NCBI RefSeq assembly: GCF_000802305.1
Contig: NZ_JTDK01000016.1
Location: 88,875-152,874 of the forward strand
From: Microbacterium mangrovi
Lineage (GTDB): Bacteria > Actinomycetota > Actinomycetes > Actinomycetales > Microbacteriaceae
Length of the DNA: 64,000 bases
Direction: 5' to 3'
Under the pieces are notes generated by a model. That model made no database searches and had not been told where the DNA came from. It was given only the letters and a program-made list of their open reading frames with translations. A program made the translations under genes and the position numbers. Numbering within the stretch: position 1 is the first letter of the stretch; each line of letters opens with the position of its first letter. Shown here piece after piece: positions 16,299-26,178 of the stretch.

Positions 16299-19127
16299 TC
16301 AGCCGCGCGGCTTCTCCACCATTTCGGTCGTCTCGATCTCGTCGCCGATCTGGATGTCGTTGTACTTGCCGAGGCCGATACCGGCCTCGAAGTCCGTCCG
16401 CACCTCGGTGACGTCGTCCTTGAACCGGCGCAGCGACTCGATGGCCAGGCCATCGGCGATGACGACGCCGTCACGGATGACGCGCGCCTTCGCGTTGCGG
16501 GTGATCGTGCCCGACCGGACGATGACACCGGCGATGTTGCCGAACTTCGAGGACCGGAAGACCTCGCGGATCTCCGCGACGCCCGACTGGACCTCTTCGT
16601 ATTCCGGCTTGAGCATGCCCGTGAGGGACTGCTCGACATCGTCGATCGCGTTGTAGATGACCGAGTAGAACCGGATGTCGACACCCTCGCGGGCGGCGCG
16701 CTCGCGGGCCTTGGCATCGGGACGCACGTTGAAGCCGATGACGATCGCGTTGTCGATCGTCGCCAGGTTCACGTCGGACTCGGTGATCGCACCCACACCG
16801 CGGTGAATGATGCGCAGCTGCACCGACTCGTCGACCTCGATCTTGAGCAGCGACTCCTCGAGCGCCTCGACGGCACCGGAGACGTCACCCTTGATGATGA
16901 GGTTGAGCGACTCGACCTTGCCCTCTTCGAGAGCGCGGGTGAAGTCCTCGAGCGAGATGCGCTTGCGGGCCTTGGCCAGCTGGGCGTTGCGCTCGGCGGC
17001 CTCGCGCTTCTCGGCGATCTGCCGGGCGGTGCGGTCCTCCTCGGTGACGATGAAGGTGTCACCGGCGCGCGGCACCGAGTTCAGACCCTGCACCTGCACC
17101 GGACGCGACGGAGCGGCCTCTTCGACCTGCTCGCCGTTCTCGTCGATCATCGCGCGGACGCGGCCGTACGCGGTGCCCGCGACGATCGCGTCGCCGACGC
17201 GCAGGGTTCCGGACTGGATCAGCACGGTGGCGACCGAACCGCGGCCCTTGTCGAGCTTGGCTTCGATCGCGACGCCGCGGGCGTCCTTGTTCGGGTTCGC
17301 GCGCAGGTCGAGACCGGCGTCGGCGGTCAGCAGCACGGCGTCGAGGAGGTCCTGGATGCCGATGTTGTTGCGAGCCGAGACGTCGACGAACATCACGTCG
17401 CCGCCGTACTCCTCGGCCACGAGACCGTACTCGGTGAGCTGCTGACGGACCTTGGCCGGGTTGGCCTCGGGCTTGTCGATCTTGTTGACCGCGACCACGA
17501 TCGGCACGTTCGCCGCCTGGGCGTGGTTCAGCGCCTCGACCGTCTGCGGCATGATGCCGTCGTCGGCCGCGACCACGAGGATCGCGATGTCGGTCACCTG
17601 CGCACCACGGGCACGCATGGCGGTGAACGCCTCGTGACCAGGGGTGTCGATGAAGGTGATGGCGCGCTCGATGTCCTCGTGCTCGGTCCACACCTGGTAG
17701 GCACCGATGTGCTGCGTGATGCCGCCGGCCTCGCCCGCCACGACGTTGGTCTGCCGGATGGCATCCAGCAGTCGCGTCTTACCGTGGTCGACGTGGCCCA
17801 TGACGGTGACCACCGGGGGACGGATCTCGAGATCTTCGTCCTCTTCGTCGAGCAGCTCCTGCTCGAGGTCGAGACCGAAGCCTTCGAGGAGCTCTTTGTC
17901 CTCGTCTTCCGGCGAGACCATCTGGATCTTGTAGCCGAGCTCGGCGCCGAGGACCTCGAAGGTGGCCTCGTCGAGCGACTCGGTGGCGGTGGCCATCTCA
18001 CCCAGGTTGAAGAGGATCGTGACCAGCGTGCCGGGCTGAACGGTGTAGCCCTTCAGCGCCTCGAGCTTGTCGGCGAAGTCCGAGATCGACGCGCCGCGGC
18101 GCATCCGGATGATCTCGCCGTTGCCCTTCTGGACGTTGACGCCGCCGACGACCGGCGCCGACCGCATCTCGAACTCTTGCCGCTTGGCCCGACGCGACTT
18201 GCGCTGACGCGACTTGCCGCCGCCCTTGCCGAACGCACCCGCGGTGCCACCGCCGGGGCCACGGCCACGGCCGCCGCCGCCACCGGGACGACCGGCGAAG
18301 CCGCCGGGAGCGCCCGTGCCGGCACCGCCGCCGGGGCGCTGGAAGCCGCCGCCGGCACCGCCCGGACGACCGGGGCCGCCGGGACGCTGCTGGAACGGCG
18401 CGCCGCCGCCCGGACGACCGGGACGACCGGCACCGCCGGGACGACCGGCACCGCCGGGACGCGGAGCGCCGGGGCGCGGCGAACCGGGGCGCGGGGGCTG
18501 CGGACGCGGGATGTTGCCGGGGCTCGGGCGCTGGCCCATGCCCTGCGAGGAGGCGAACGGGTTGTTGCCCGGACGCGGAGCGCCTCCCGGACGCGGGGCG
18601 GCGGGCCGCTGGCCCATGCCCTGCGAGGAGGCGAACGGGTTGTTGCCGGGGCGCGGAGCGCCACCGGGACGCGGCGCGGGGCTCGGTGCCTTCGGGGCCG
18701 GGGCCTTCGGCGCGGGCGCGCCGGGCTTCGGACCGGACGCGGCGGGAGCCTCGGCAGCGGCCGGGGCAGCGGGAGCGGCGGGAGCAGCGGGAGCCGCCGT
18801 CTCGGCGGCCGGTGCGGGCGCGGCTGCCGCAGCCGCGGGGGCGGCCTCGGGCTTGGGCGCGGGGGTGCGACCCGGGCGCGGGGCCGGCGCCGGCTTGGGG
18901 CCGGGCTTGGGGGCGCCGGATGACGCCGCAGGCTTGGGCGCCGCAGCGTCCTTGCCGGCACCGTCGGCCTCCAGCGCGGCGCGGAGCTTCCGCGCCACCG
19001 GGGGCTCGATGGTGGATGAGGTGCTCTTGACGAACTCGCCGAGCTCCTTCAGCTTCGCGAGCGCGACCTTACTGTCGACGCCGAGCTCGGAAGCGATCTC
19101 GTGCACGCGTGGTTTTGCGTTTGCCAC
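16299..19127 (-). CDS. infB: Translation initiation factor IF-2
   Basis: GTPase that brings initiator tRNA to the ribosome. 942 residues. Residues 1-60 form the IF2N domain ([23 protein letters not shown]). About 60-330 is a low-complexity Pro/Ala/Gly-rich region with an internal duplication. The GTPase domain starts near 440 with MGHVDHGKT, then DTPGHEAF and NKID. Domains II, III and the C-terminal fMet-tRNA-binding domain follow to KPRG. The ATG at 19127 is supported by the IF2N sequence. ylxR lies 93 bp upstream. Confidence 0.97.
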   Translation of the reverse strand: MANAKPRVHEIASELGVDSKVALAKLKELGEFVKSTSSTIEPPVARKLRAALEADGAGKDAAAPKPAASSGAPKPGPKPAPAPRPGRTPAPKPEAAPAAAAAAPAPAAETAAPAAPAAPAAPAAAEAPAASGPKPGAPAPKAPAPKAPSPAPRPGGAPRPGNNPFASSQGMGQRPAAPRPGGAPRPGNNPFASSQGMGQRPSPGNIPRPQPPRPGSPRPGAPRPGGAGRPGGAGRPGRPGGGAPFQQRPGGPGRPGGAGGGFQRPGGGAGTGAPGGFAGRPGGGGGRGRGPGGGTAGAFGKGGGKSRQRKSRRAKRQEFEMRSAPVVGGVNVQKGNGEIIRMRRGASISDFADKLEALKGYTVQPGTLVTILFNLGEMATATESLDEATFEVLGAELGYKIQMVSPEDEDKELLEGFGLDLEQELLDEEDEDLEIRPPVVTVMGHVDHGKTRLLDAIRQTNVVAGEAGGITQHIGAYQVWTEHEDIERAITFIDTPGHEAFTAMRARGAQVTDIAILVVAADDGIMPQTVEALNHAQAANVPIVVAVNKIDKPEANPAKVRQQLTEYGLVAEEYGGDVMFVDVSARNNIGIQDLLDAVLLTADAGLDLRANPNKDARGVAIEAKLDKGRGSVATVLIQSGTLRVGDAIVAGTAYGRVRAMIDENGEQVEEAAPSRPVQVQGLNSVPRAGDTFIVTEEDRTARQIAEKREAAERNAQLAKARKRISLEDFTRALEEGKVESLNLIIKGDVSGAVEALEESLLKIEVDESVQLRIIHRGVGAITESDVNLATIDNAIVIGFNVRPDAKARERAAREGVDIRFYSVIYNAIDDVEQSLTGMLKPEYEEVQSGVAEIREVFRSSKFGNIAGVIVRSGTITRNAKARVIRDGVVIADGLAIESLRRFKDDVTEVRTDFEAGIGLGKYNDIQIGDEIETTEMVEKPRG
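18530..18685 (-). repeat. Two tandem 78-bp repeats within infB
   Basis: Units at 18530-18607 and 18608-18685, each 26 codons and in frame, encode near-identical segments containing [16 protein letters not shown]. They lie in the unstructured N-terminal region of IF-2 and probably arose by slippage. Confidence 0.8.
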
Positions 19128-19220
19128 AGTTCTCCTGTCTCAGGGCCCACCCCGGACAGGGCAGACCATTAGATGCGGACGGGTCTCATTTCGAGCCGTT
19201 CACTTCTTGTCCATAGCCGT

Positions 19221-19472
19221 TCAGCCTTTTCGCTGGAGGTGTTCTTCGATGGTCTGCGTGTCGAGCGAACCCGACACCCGCAGTGCACGGACGAAGGCAC
19301 GGCGCCGCAGAGCGGCGGTCATGCACTCACGTGTGTCGTGCACCCACGCGCCCCTCCCGGGCATCGACGCACCCTCATCGAGAACGAGGGTGGAATCGAC
19401 GGCCACCACTCGGAGGAGGGTGGAACGGGAAGCACGCGTGCGGCATCCGACGCACGTCCGTACGGGATCCAT
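19221..19472 (-). CDS. ylxR: YlxR-family RNA-binding protein (DUF448)
   Basis: A small 83-residue basic protein starting MDPVRTCVGCRTRASRSTLLR, the signature of YlxR proteins. The family binds RNA, and in some bacteria the RNase P RNA. It lies 48 bp downstream of nusA and 93 bp upstream of infB, the conserved position of ylxR. Confidence 0.93.
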   Translation of the reverse strand: MDPVRTCVGCRTRASRSTLLRVVAVDSTLVLDEGASMPGRGAWVHDTRECMTAALRRRAFVRALRVSGSLDTQTIEEHLQRKG

Positions 19473-19520
19473 TCTACACAGACCACCTGTCAGCCAGCCG
19501 ACCGTGGCCGGCCTTCGCGC

Positions 19521-20507
19521 TCACGACTCGAGGATCGAGTCGGGCTGGATGTCGATCTTCGCGCCGGTGAGCTTGGCGGCGAGGCGCGCGTTCTGCCCCT
19601 CCTTGCCGATCGCGAGCGACAGCTGGTAGTCGGGGACGAGCGCGCGCACGGCCTTGCTGGCCGGGTCGAGGACGAAGGCCGAGGTGACCTTGGCCGGCGA
19701 CAGCGCGTTCGCGACGAACTTCGGCAGTTCCGGGTCGTAGTCGACGATGTCGACCTTTTCACCGGCGAGCTCCTCGGTGACGGCGCGCACACGGCGGCCG
19801 AGCTCGCCGATGCAGGCGCCCTTGGCATTGATCGAGGGGTCGTTCGCCTTCACCGCGATCTTGGTGCGGTGGCCCGCTTCACGCGCCAGCGACACGATCT
19901 CCACGAGCCCCGACGCGATCTCCGGCACCTCGAGCGCGAAGAGCTTGCGCACGAGGCCCGGGTGCGTGCGCGACACGGTGATCGCGGGCCCCTTGGTGCC
20001 CTTCGCGACGGAGGTCACGTAGACGCGGATGCGGCTGCCGTGGGTGTACTCCTCGCCCGGAACCTGCTCCTCCGGGGGAAGGATCGCCTCGACGGTGCCG
20101 AGGTCGACGTGCACCATGCGCGGATTGGGGCCCTGCTGGATGACGCCGGCGACGATGTCGCCCTCCTTGCCGCGGAACTCGCCCAGCACCGCGTCGTCGG
20201 CGATGTCGCGCAGGCGCTGGCTGATGACCTGCTTGGCGGCGTAGGCGGCGATCCGTCCGAAGCCCTCGGGCGTGCTCTCCTCTTCGCCGATGACGGCGCC
20301 CTCGTCATCCACGAGCGGAATGTAGATCGAGACGTGGCCCGTCTTGCGGTCGAGGTGCGCGCGGGTCCCCTCGGGAAGGGTGCCGGTCGGCGACGTGTGC
20401 TTGGCGTAGGCGGTCAGGATCGCCTGCTCGATGATGTGCACGAGCTCGTCGAAGGGAATCTCCCGCTCACGCTCGACTGTCCGCAAAAGTCCCAGATCGA
20501 TGTCCAC
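19521..20507 (-). CDS. nusA: Transcription termination/antitermination factor NusA
   Basis: Binds RNA polymerase and nascent RNA to control pausing and termination. 328 residues: N-terminal polymerase-binding domain, an S1 domain (GDIVAGVIQQGPNPRMVHVDLG), then two KH domains (ending YQLSLAIGKEGQNARLAAKLTG). It lacks the acidic repeats of E. coli NusA. The GTG at 20507 is chosen because AGGGAGG lies seven bases before it; a GTG nine codons upstream has no such site. rimP, its usual partner, is not upstream: a divergent gene begins at 20625. Confidence 0.95.
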   Translation of the reverse strand: MDIDLGLLRTVEREREIPFDELVHIIEQAILTAYAKHTSPTGTLPEGTRAHLDRKTGHVSIYIPLVDDEGAVIGEEESTPEGFGRIAAYAAKQVISQRLRDIADDAVLGEFRGKEGDIVAGVIQQGPNPRMVHVDLGTVEAILPPEEQVPGEEYTHGSRIRVYVTSVAKGTKGPAITVSRTHPGLVRKLFALEVPEIASGLVEIVSLAREAGHRTKIAVKANDPSINAKGACIGELGRRVRAVTEELAGEKVDIVDYDPELPKFVANALSPAKVTSAFVLDPASKAVRALVPDYQLSLAIGKEGQNARLAAKLTGAKIDIQPDSILES

Positions 20508-20624
20508 GTGGGGTCCTCCCTCTTCAGATGTCACCGGCGTCCCGGCATTCAGACAACATTACCGGATGCCGCACGCCGCCGCATCACCGTGTGCCGCACG
20601 GGGCGTCCCGCCTACCGTCGCGCT

Positions 20625-21428
20625 ATGACATCGACCACGAGAAGCGCTGCACGCGGTGCGGCGAACACACCGGCGATCCACCTCCTCGTCCGCGGCGGCT
20701 TCGCCGCCAGCGGCGTGGTGCACGCGGGGATCGGCCTGCTGGCGATCGTGCTCGCCCGGGGCGGTCACGGGCAAGCCGATCAGAGCGGGGCACTCCGGGC
20801 CATCGCCGCGGTGCCCGCCGGATTCGTGCTGCTGTGGCTGATCGCGGTGACCCTGTGGGCACTCGGCGTCTGGTACATCCTGGAAGGCTTCCTCGTCCAG
20901 GCGCCCGACGACACCAAGGAGTGGGTGCACCGTCTGGAGTCCTGGGGCAAGGCGCTGGCCTACATCGCGGTGGGGATCATCGCCGCCACCGTGGCATCGG
21001 GCGGGCACCCGAACTCCGAGAAGTCGTCGTCGCGGGCCGGCGACGCGATCCTGCGGCTGCCCGGGGGTCCGTTCCTTCTCGGGCTGGTCGGCCTCCTGAT
21101 CGCGGCCATCGGAGTCGGGTTCGTCGTCAGCGGGATCACCCGGCGATTCGACAAGCGGGTCACCCTGCCCGCCGGAGCCGTGGACCGGACCGTGACGACT
21201 CTCGGCGTCGTCGGGTACATCGCGAAGGGCCTCGCGCTCGTGGCGTTCGGCGTGCTGCTTCTGGTCGCCGCGGTCAAGGTCGACCCGGCACAGGCCGGCG
21301 GCCTCGACAAGGCGCTCGCGTCGCTGCGGCAGCTGCCGTTCGGATCCTGGCTGCTCGGCGCGATCGGCCTGGGCCTCATCGCGTACTCCCTGTTCCTCTT
21401 CGCCCGCGCCCGCTACGCCAGGCTCTGA
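20625..21428 (+). CDS. DUF1206 membrane protein
   Basis: 267 residues with six predicted membrane helices arranged as three pairs; each pair carries the same pattern (RGGFAASGVVHAGIGLLAI, WGKALAYIAVGIIAA, VVGYIAKGLALVAFG), which is the threefold repeat of the DUF1206 family. Function is unknown. The ATG at 20625 follows TACCGT by six bases, so it is probably leaderless. It is divergent from nusA and converges on the LOG-family gene with 11 bp between stops. Confidence 0.85.
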   Translation: MTSTTRSAARGAANTPAIHLLVRGGFAASGVVHAGIGLLAIVLARGGHGQADQSGALRAIAAVPAGFVLLWLIAVTLWALGVWYILEGFLVQAPDDTKEWVHRLESWGKALAYIAVGIIAATVASGGHPNSEKSSSRAGDAILRLPGGPFLLGLVGLLIAAIGVGFVVSGITRRFDKRVTLPAGAVDRTVTTLGVVGYIAKGLALVAFGVLLLVAAVKVDPAQAGGLDKALASLRQLPFGSWLLGAIGLGLIAYSLFLFARARYARL

Positions 21429-21439
21429 GCGAGGCCGGA

Positions 21440-22450
21440 TCAGGCGGCGGAGCCGAGGGCGTTGACGGCCCGGATCAGCTGGTAGAGCTCCCCGACCTTG
21501 TACTGGTTGAGGTGCAGCACGAGCCGGGGCAGGTCGGCCCGGTCGTGGTCGGCGACCTCGATGGGCAGGGCGTCGGATGCCGCGATCGTGCCCGTGGCGA
21601 GGAGTCCGGCGAACTCGCGGTTGAGCGAGGCGACCTCGGCCTCGGTCGGCGCGTGCTTGAGCCGCAGCACGAGCAGGTCCCCCACCCAGCGCAGCGAGTC
21701 GTAGTTGCGCCAGAAGCCCTCGATGTGGGCGGACGCCGCCTCGACGGAATCGGTGATGAGCACGCGATCCATGTCGTCCGGGGCGATCGTGCCGGACGCC
21801 GCGAGCTCGTCCTCGATGTAGTCGGCCAGGGCCGTCCAGAAGGTTCCGTCCGGGCGGTCCAGCAGCACGATCGGCATCGGCTCGGCCTTACCCGTCTGCT
21901 GCAGGGTCAGCAGCTCGAACGTCTCGTCGAGCGTGCCGAATCCGCCCGGCAGGCTCACGAAGCCGCGGGACTCCTTCATGAGCATGAGCTTGCGCGTGAA
22001 GAAGTACTTCATCGACACGTGGCGTTCGTCGGCGACGGCCTCGTTCGGCTTCTCCTCGAACGGGAGGCGGATCGACACTCCCACCGAGCGGCCGGGGCCT
22101 GCGCCCTCGGTCGCCGCCTGCATGATGCCCGGTCCGGCGCCGGTCACGACCATCCATCCCTGGGCGGCGAGGGATGCCGCGACATCCCGCGCCTGCGCGT
22201 ACAGCGGGGTGCCCGGGCGCGTCCGTGCCGACCCGAAGACCGTGACCTTCGACACGTCGGCGTAGGGGGCGTACAGGCGGAAGGCATCCCGCATCTCCTC
22301 GATCGCGGCGGCCGTTATCTTCAGGTCGAGGCGGGTGGTGCGGTCGGTGCCGAGTTCGATGCCGGCGCGGAGGATCCGGCGGATGAGGGCCCGGTTCCCG
22401 GTGATGCCGGCATCCGCGATCAGCCGGTCGAACTCTTCGTCGTCGATCAT
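21440..22450 (-). CDS. LOG-family (TIGR00730) Rossmann-fold protein
   Basis: 336 residues. The phosphoribohydrolase motif PGGFGTLDE and the nucleotide-binding GAGPGIMQAA identify the LOG family, whose members release free base from nucleoside monophosphates, including cytokinin ribotides. The protein is about 150 residues longer than the classical LOG enzymes and so belongs to a longer bacterial subgroup; its substrate is not known. The ATG at 22450 follows CAGGCT by six bases. It lies 55 bp downstream of a glycosyltransferase gene on the same strand. Confidence 0.85.
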   Translation of the reverse strand: MIDDEEFDRLIADAGITGNRALIRRILRAGIELGTDRTTRLDLKITAAAIEEMRDAFRLYAPYADVSKVTVFGSARTRPGTPLYAQARDVAASLAAQGWMVVTGAGPGIMQAATEGAGPGRSVGVSIRLPFEEKPNEAVADERHVSMKYFFTRKLMLMKESRGFVSLPGGFGTLDETFELLTLQQTGKAEPMPIVLLDRPDGTFWTALADYIEDELAASGTIAPDDMDRVLITDSVEAASAHIEGFWRNYDSLRWVGDLLVLRLKHAPTEAEVASLNREFAGLLATGTIAASDALPIEVADHDRADLPRLVLHLNQYKVGELYQLIRAVNALGSAA

Positions 22451-22505
22451 GTGCCCAGCCTGCCACCGCGAGGTGGCCCGGCGGTGAACGGCACGGGACG
22501 CGGGC

Positions 22506-23765
22506 TCAGAGCATCCCGGCCAGGAGGTCGGCGGTGCGGGCGGCTCCGCCGAGCCCGCGCAGCTGCGCCCCGACGGCAGCCGCCGCCCGCCGGAACGACG
22601 GGTCGCGCAGCACGCGGTCGACCGCACCGCCCACGTCCGCGGCCTTCGGCGTGCCGGTGCGCAGGTTCACGCCGGCGCCCGACCAGGCCACCCGCGCGGC
22701 GACCTCGGGCTTGTCCAGGTCGCCGCCGGCGACCACGAGCGGGATGCCGTGCGCGAGCGCGGCGATGGTGCCGCCCCACCCGCCGTTCGTGATCGCGAGG
22801 TCCACGCGTGGGAGCAGTTCGCTGAACGGGACGTAGCCCGCCACGCGCGCATTGGCCGGAACCGGGAACGGAAAGGCGTCCTGGCCCGGCACCCCCGTCG
22901 TCGCCACCACGATCAGGTCGCGCCCGGCCATCGCCTCAAGCGCCGGGCGGACGAGGTCGTGCGGATCGATGTTCTGGGTCCCCTGCGTGACGAGCACCAC
23001 GCGGCGGTCGTCGAGGTCGCTCCACCAGGCAGGCAGGGCGGAGGTCCGGGGTGCAGCGGCGAGCTCCCCCACGAAGCGCAGGTGGGCGGGACGATCGGCG
23101 CGGCCGTAGTCGAGCAGAGGGGAGCCGCTCGCGGCGATCAGGGTGTCGGAGAACACGATCCGGTCCATCGTGCGCCCCGTCGGCGTCAGACCCGCACCGC
23201 GTTCGGCATCGGCGATCGGCTTCGCGAGAGGCTTCGAGATGACCGGGACCAGCCCGCGAAGCGCGGCATCCCGCGCGCGCGTGAGCGCATTGGTGCCGGG
23301 ACGGATGCCCATCCCGCTCGGCGGACCGGCCGGTCCGGGCAGGTTCAGCGGCAGAATGCACACGGTCGCCCGCGGCATCCCGCGCTTCTCGCAGAAGAGC
23401 ACGGCCCCGATCGAGACCTCGTCCGCGGCAAGCACATCCCACGGTTCGCGCTCCCACTCCGCCGTCAGGTCGACCACCTGCGCGGGCGCGGTGGCGATGA
23501 AGCAGTCCGCCACGTTGATGAGCATTTGCCGCATCCCCTTCTTGCCGACGAGCCGAGGGAAGGTGGCGGCCATGTCGTTCTCGTCGAAGTCGGGTGCGGC
23601 GTTCCAGGGCACGAGCCGCGCGCCGGATGCCTCGACGCGTTCACGGAACCGCGGGCCGGTATAGAACCGCACGTCATGGCCGCGCTCGACGAGGGCGCGC
23701 GCGACCGCGGTCAGCGGGCCGACGTGCCCGACGAACGGCATCGCCGTGAGCAGGAAGCGTCCCAT
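22506..23765 (-). CDS. Glycosyltransferase of the UGT/MGT type (GT-B fold)
   Basis: 419 residues. The N-terminus MGRFLLTAMPFVGHVGPLTAVARAL is that of macrolide-type and UDP-glycosyl-dependent transferases. The C-terminal donor-binding domain has VTQGTQNIDPHDLV and GGWGGTIAALAHGIPLVV; the usual His of the HGG donor motif is replaced (TNGGWGGT). It may glycosylate a small hydrophobic acceptor. The ATG at 23765 is favoured over one three codons upstream because CAGGAT precedes it by seven bases. Confidence 0.85.
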   Translation of the reverse strand: MGRFLLTAMPFVGHVGPLTAVARALVERGHDVRFYTGPRFRERVEASGARLVPWNAAPDFDENDMAATFPRLVGKKGMRQMLINVADCFIATAPAQVVDLTAEWEREPWDVLAADEVSIGAVLFCEKRGMPRATVCILPLNLPGPAGPPSGMGIRPGTNALTRARDAALRGLVPVISKPLAKPIADAERGAGLTPTGRTMDRIVFSDTLIAASGSPLLDYGRADRPAHLRFVGELAAAPRTSALPAWWSDLDDRRVVLVTQGTQNIDPHDLVRPALEAMAGRDLIVVATTGVPGQDAFPFPVPANARVAGYVPFSELLPRVDLAITNGGWGGTIAALAHGIPLVVAGGDLDKPEVAARVAWSGAGVNLRTGTPKAADVGGAVDRVLRDPSFRRAAAAVGAQLRGLGGAARTADLLAGML

Positions 23766-23934
23766 GCCCCACATCCTGGCCCAGATGGGTCCCGCTCGTG
23801 GGGGGTCGGATCACACCTCCGGGTTGGGCGGGTACGCATGGCGGTGATACGTCCGGATGGCGGGACGACACGCCGCCGGGATGCCGCCAGTCGTTCGGAT
23901 CACCGCCTCCCGTCCCCGCGACCCGCACACACCC

Positions 23935-23968
23935 CCGGTCGTTGAGCGAACGTAGCGAGACGAAACGC
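23935..23968 (+). repeat. REP-like 34-bp element, copy 1
   Basis: CCGGTCGTTGAGCG followed by AACGTAGCGAGACGAAACGC. A second copy at 31860-31893 differs by two bases. It is intergenic, between a glycosyltransferase gene and the HNH endonuclease gene. Confidence 0.75.
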
Positions 23969-24006
23969 TCGCCCCGGGTTCGGCATCAAGATGTCCTGCA
24001 ACCCGC

Positions 24007-24035
24007 TTGCATTCTTGATGCGTGTTCGATAGTGT
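24007..24035 (+). promoter_or_regulatory. Predicted promoter of the HNH endonuclease gene
   Basis: TTGCAT, a 17-base spacer, then TAGTGT. The 315-bp gap 23766-24080 holds only this promoter and the REP-like element. A good ribosome site (GGAGGGGG) follows at 24068. Confidence 0.5.
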
Positions 24036-24080
24036 GGAGGTATCAGTTCGAAGATTCCAACGAATCCGGAGGGGGATGCC

Positions 24081-25571
24081 ATGGCCGACACGTCGCACGA
24101 TGGGCTCTCTCCGGTGCTGTCCGACCTGGACGTCCTGGTCGATGGTCTCGGCGGTGCGCGGGCGCGGGTGGCGGCCGCGTTCGGTGCGGAGACCCGGTTC
24201 TACGCGTCGGTGGCCGCCCTGGTGGATCGGCGGGAACGCGAACGCGCCCAGCAGGCCGACACCGGGGCGGTGGTGTCCGCGTCGCAGTTGGCGATGCGGG
24301 AGATCTACGCCGAGATCGCCGCCGCGGTGCGCCTGTCCGAGTATCAGGTCGCGTCCCGGGTGAACCAAGCCCACGTGTTGGTGTCCCGATTCGCTACGAC
24401 GATGTCCCGGGTGGATGCCGGGGTGCTGTCCCCGCAGCATGCGACCACGATCGCGGATGTCGGCGGCGTCATCGACGACCCCCACCTCCGCGCCGAGTAC
24501 GAGGAGCACGCGATCGACCTGGCCGGTGAGCTCACCCCCGCCCAGTTGAAGGACGCGCTCGGGGTGTTGGTGGACCGGCTCGACCCGGACGGCACCCAAC
24601 AACGCGTCCGTGACGCGGTCGCCCGCCGCTCGGTACGCAAACGCACGGTCGAGCCGGGGGTGGGGCAGTTGATCATCACCGGCCCCACCGCCCACATCGA
24701 AGGCACCTACAACCGGCTCACCGACATCGCCACCGAACTCCACACCGCCAACCAAGCTGACACGGCCGCGGCCGAGGCGGCTGAAGCAGCCGCGGGTGCA
24801 ACCGAGGTCGATGCAGTCCACTCGGAAGCCGGCGACGACGCCGACGCCGCGACTCCCTTCGCTCCGGATGAGCGCACCCGGGCGCAGATCATGGCCGATG
24901 TCGCCCTGGACCTGCTGCTCACCAACGTCCCCGACGCGCACGGCACCACCCCCGAACACCGCGACGCGCTCGGCGCCATCCAAGCCACCGTGCACCTGAC
25001 CATCCCCGCCTCCACCCTCGCCGGCACCACCACCGGCGGCGCCACCGCGGAAGGCGGCGGACTCGTCGACGACGACACCGCCCGCACCCTCGCCGGCGGA
25101 TCCGACGACTGGTACCGGATCTTCACCGACCCGACCACCGGGGTCCCGGTCACCGTCGACAAACGCCGACCCTGCACCGCCATGAAACGCCTCCTCCAAG
25201 CCCGAGATGAGACCTGCCGGTTCCCCGGCTGCCGCCGCCCCGCCAAAAAATGCGACATCGACCACACCACCGCACACGCGGAGGGCGGACCCACCGCCCT
25301 GTGCAACCTCGCCTGCCTGTGCGAGAGACATCACACCGTCAAACACCACACCGACTGGACCGTCCAGCAGCTCCCCGGCGGCATCCTCCACTTCACATCC
25401 CCGACTCGCCGCGGCTACCGCACCCGGCCCCCGGCCGCCGTCCGATTCACGCCCGACCGACCACCCGGACAACCCAGCCGCCCGCCCGGCGCGGCCGGCA
25501 CGCCCCCAGGCACGCGCCCGACCGGCGCAGTGGCCGCGCACGGCGGGTCCGAAGCAACCGCGCCTTTCTGA
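24081..25571 (+). CDS. 13E12/DUF222-family HNH endonuclease
   Basis: 496 residues. The long N-terminal helical DUF222 region (LSEYQVASRVNQAHVLVSRF, VDAGVLSPQHATTIADVG) is followed by an Ala/Thr/Glu-rich linker near 230-260 and a C-terminal HNH domain with CRFPGC, DHTTAHAEGG and CERHHTVKH zinc- and metal-binding residues. Members occur in many copies in Microbacteriaceae and mycobacteria; their role is unproven, and a mobile or intein-like origin is suspected. The C-terminal third is nearly identical to the gene at the right edge of the window. Confidence 0.92.
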   Translation: MADTSHDGLSPVLSDLDVLVDGLGGARARVAAAFGAETRFYASVAALVDRRERERAQQADTGAVVSASQLAMREIYAEIAAAVRLSEYQVASRVNQAHVLVSRFATTMSRVDAGVLSPQHATTIADVGGVIDDPHLRAEYEEHAIDLAGELTPAQLKDALGVLVDRLDPDGTQQRVRDAVARRSVRKRTVEPGVGQLIITGPTAHIEGTYNRLTDIATELHTANQADTAAAEAAEAAAGATEVDAVHSEAGDDADAATPFAPDERTRAQIMADVALDLLLTNVPDAHGTTPEHRDALGAIQATVHLTIPASTLAGTTTGGATAEGGGLVDDDTARTLAGGSDDWYRIFTDPTTGVPVTVDKRRPCTAMKRLLQARDETCRFPGCRRPAKKCDIDHTTAHAEGGPTALCNLACLCERHHTVKHHTDWTVQQLPGGILHFTSPTRRGYRTRPPAAVRFTPDRPPGQPSRPPGAAGTPPGTRPTGAVAAHGGSEATAPF

Positions 25572-25651
25572 CCCGCAGCACCGGCTGACCCCGAACACCG
25601 GCTGGCCGGGCACGCCGACTCGATGTCGGAGCCGCCGGATAGGCTCCGGTC

Positions 25652-26146
25652 ATGCGATCGTTCGGCACCCTGCGCACCCCCGTGGGCACCCTCGGGGTGA
25701 TCTGCCGCGGCGACGCGATCACCGATGTCGGGTGGCGCCTGACCTGTCCCGACGATGCCGCCGAGACGGCCGATCCGCTCCTGACCGAGACCCTCGACCA
25801 GCTCGCGGCGTACTTCGGCGGCGGCCTGCGGCGCTTCGACGTCCCCGTCGATCTCGGCGAGCAGAGCGACGGAACCCGCGCGGTGCTGACGTACCTGCAC
25901 GAGTCGGTGCTCTATGGCGAGTCGATCACCTACGGCGAACTGGCCGAACGCAGCGGCTCAGGCATCCCTGCGCGCGGTATCGGTGCCATCATGGGCGCCA
26001 ATCCCGTGCCGATCATCGTCCCGTGCCATCGCGTGCTCGCAAGCGACGGCCTGGGCGGCTACTCGGGGGGCGAACACGGGCAAGGACTCGCGACCAAGCG
26101 CTGGCTGCTGGAGTTCGAAGGCGTGCTCCCGCCCCCGCTGTTCTGA
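25652..26146 (+). CDS. ogt: Methylated-DNA--protein-cysteine methyltransferase
   Basis: Repairs O6-alkylguanine by transferring the alkyl group to its own Cys125 in the IVPCHRV motif. 164 residues; the helix-turn-helix arginine-finger segment (ITYGELAERSGSGIPARGIGAIMGANP) precedes the active site. It resembles the short Ogt type without a regulatory N-terminal domain. The transcript appears leaderless (TAGGCT six bases before the ATG). It converges on proS with 32 bp between stops. Confidence 0.93.
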   Translation: MRSFGTLRTPVGTLGVICRGDAITDVGWRLTCPDDAAETADPLLTETLDQLAAYFGGGLRRFDVPVDLGEQSDGTRAVLTYLHESVLYGESITYGELAERSGSGIPARGIGAIMGANPVPIIVPCHRVLASDGLGGYSGGEHGQGLATKRWLLEFEGVLPPPLF

Positions 26147-26178
26147 AGTCAGCCGAGGGCGGGCGCGACGATCCTGCT

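Noticed and set aside
18214..18700. Pro/Gly-rich repeats in infB as a possible CRISPR or VNTR array
   Set aside because: They are codon-level low complexity plus one 78-bp duplication; there are no unique spacers.
16257..18923. An 888-codon open frame antisense to infB
   Set aside because: A mirror of IF-2 codons (Leu/Asp/Arg repeats); no independent start signal.
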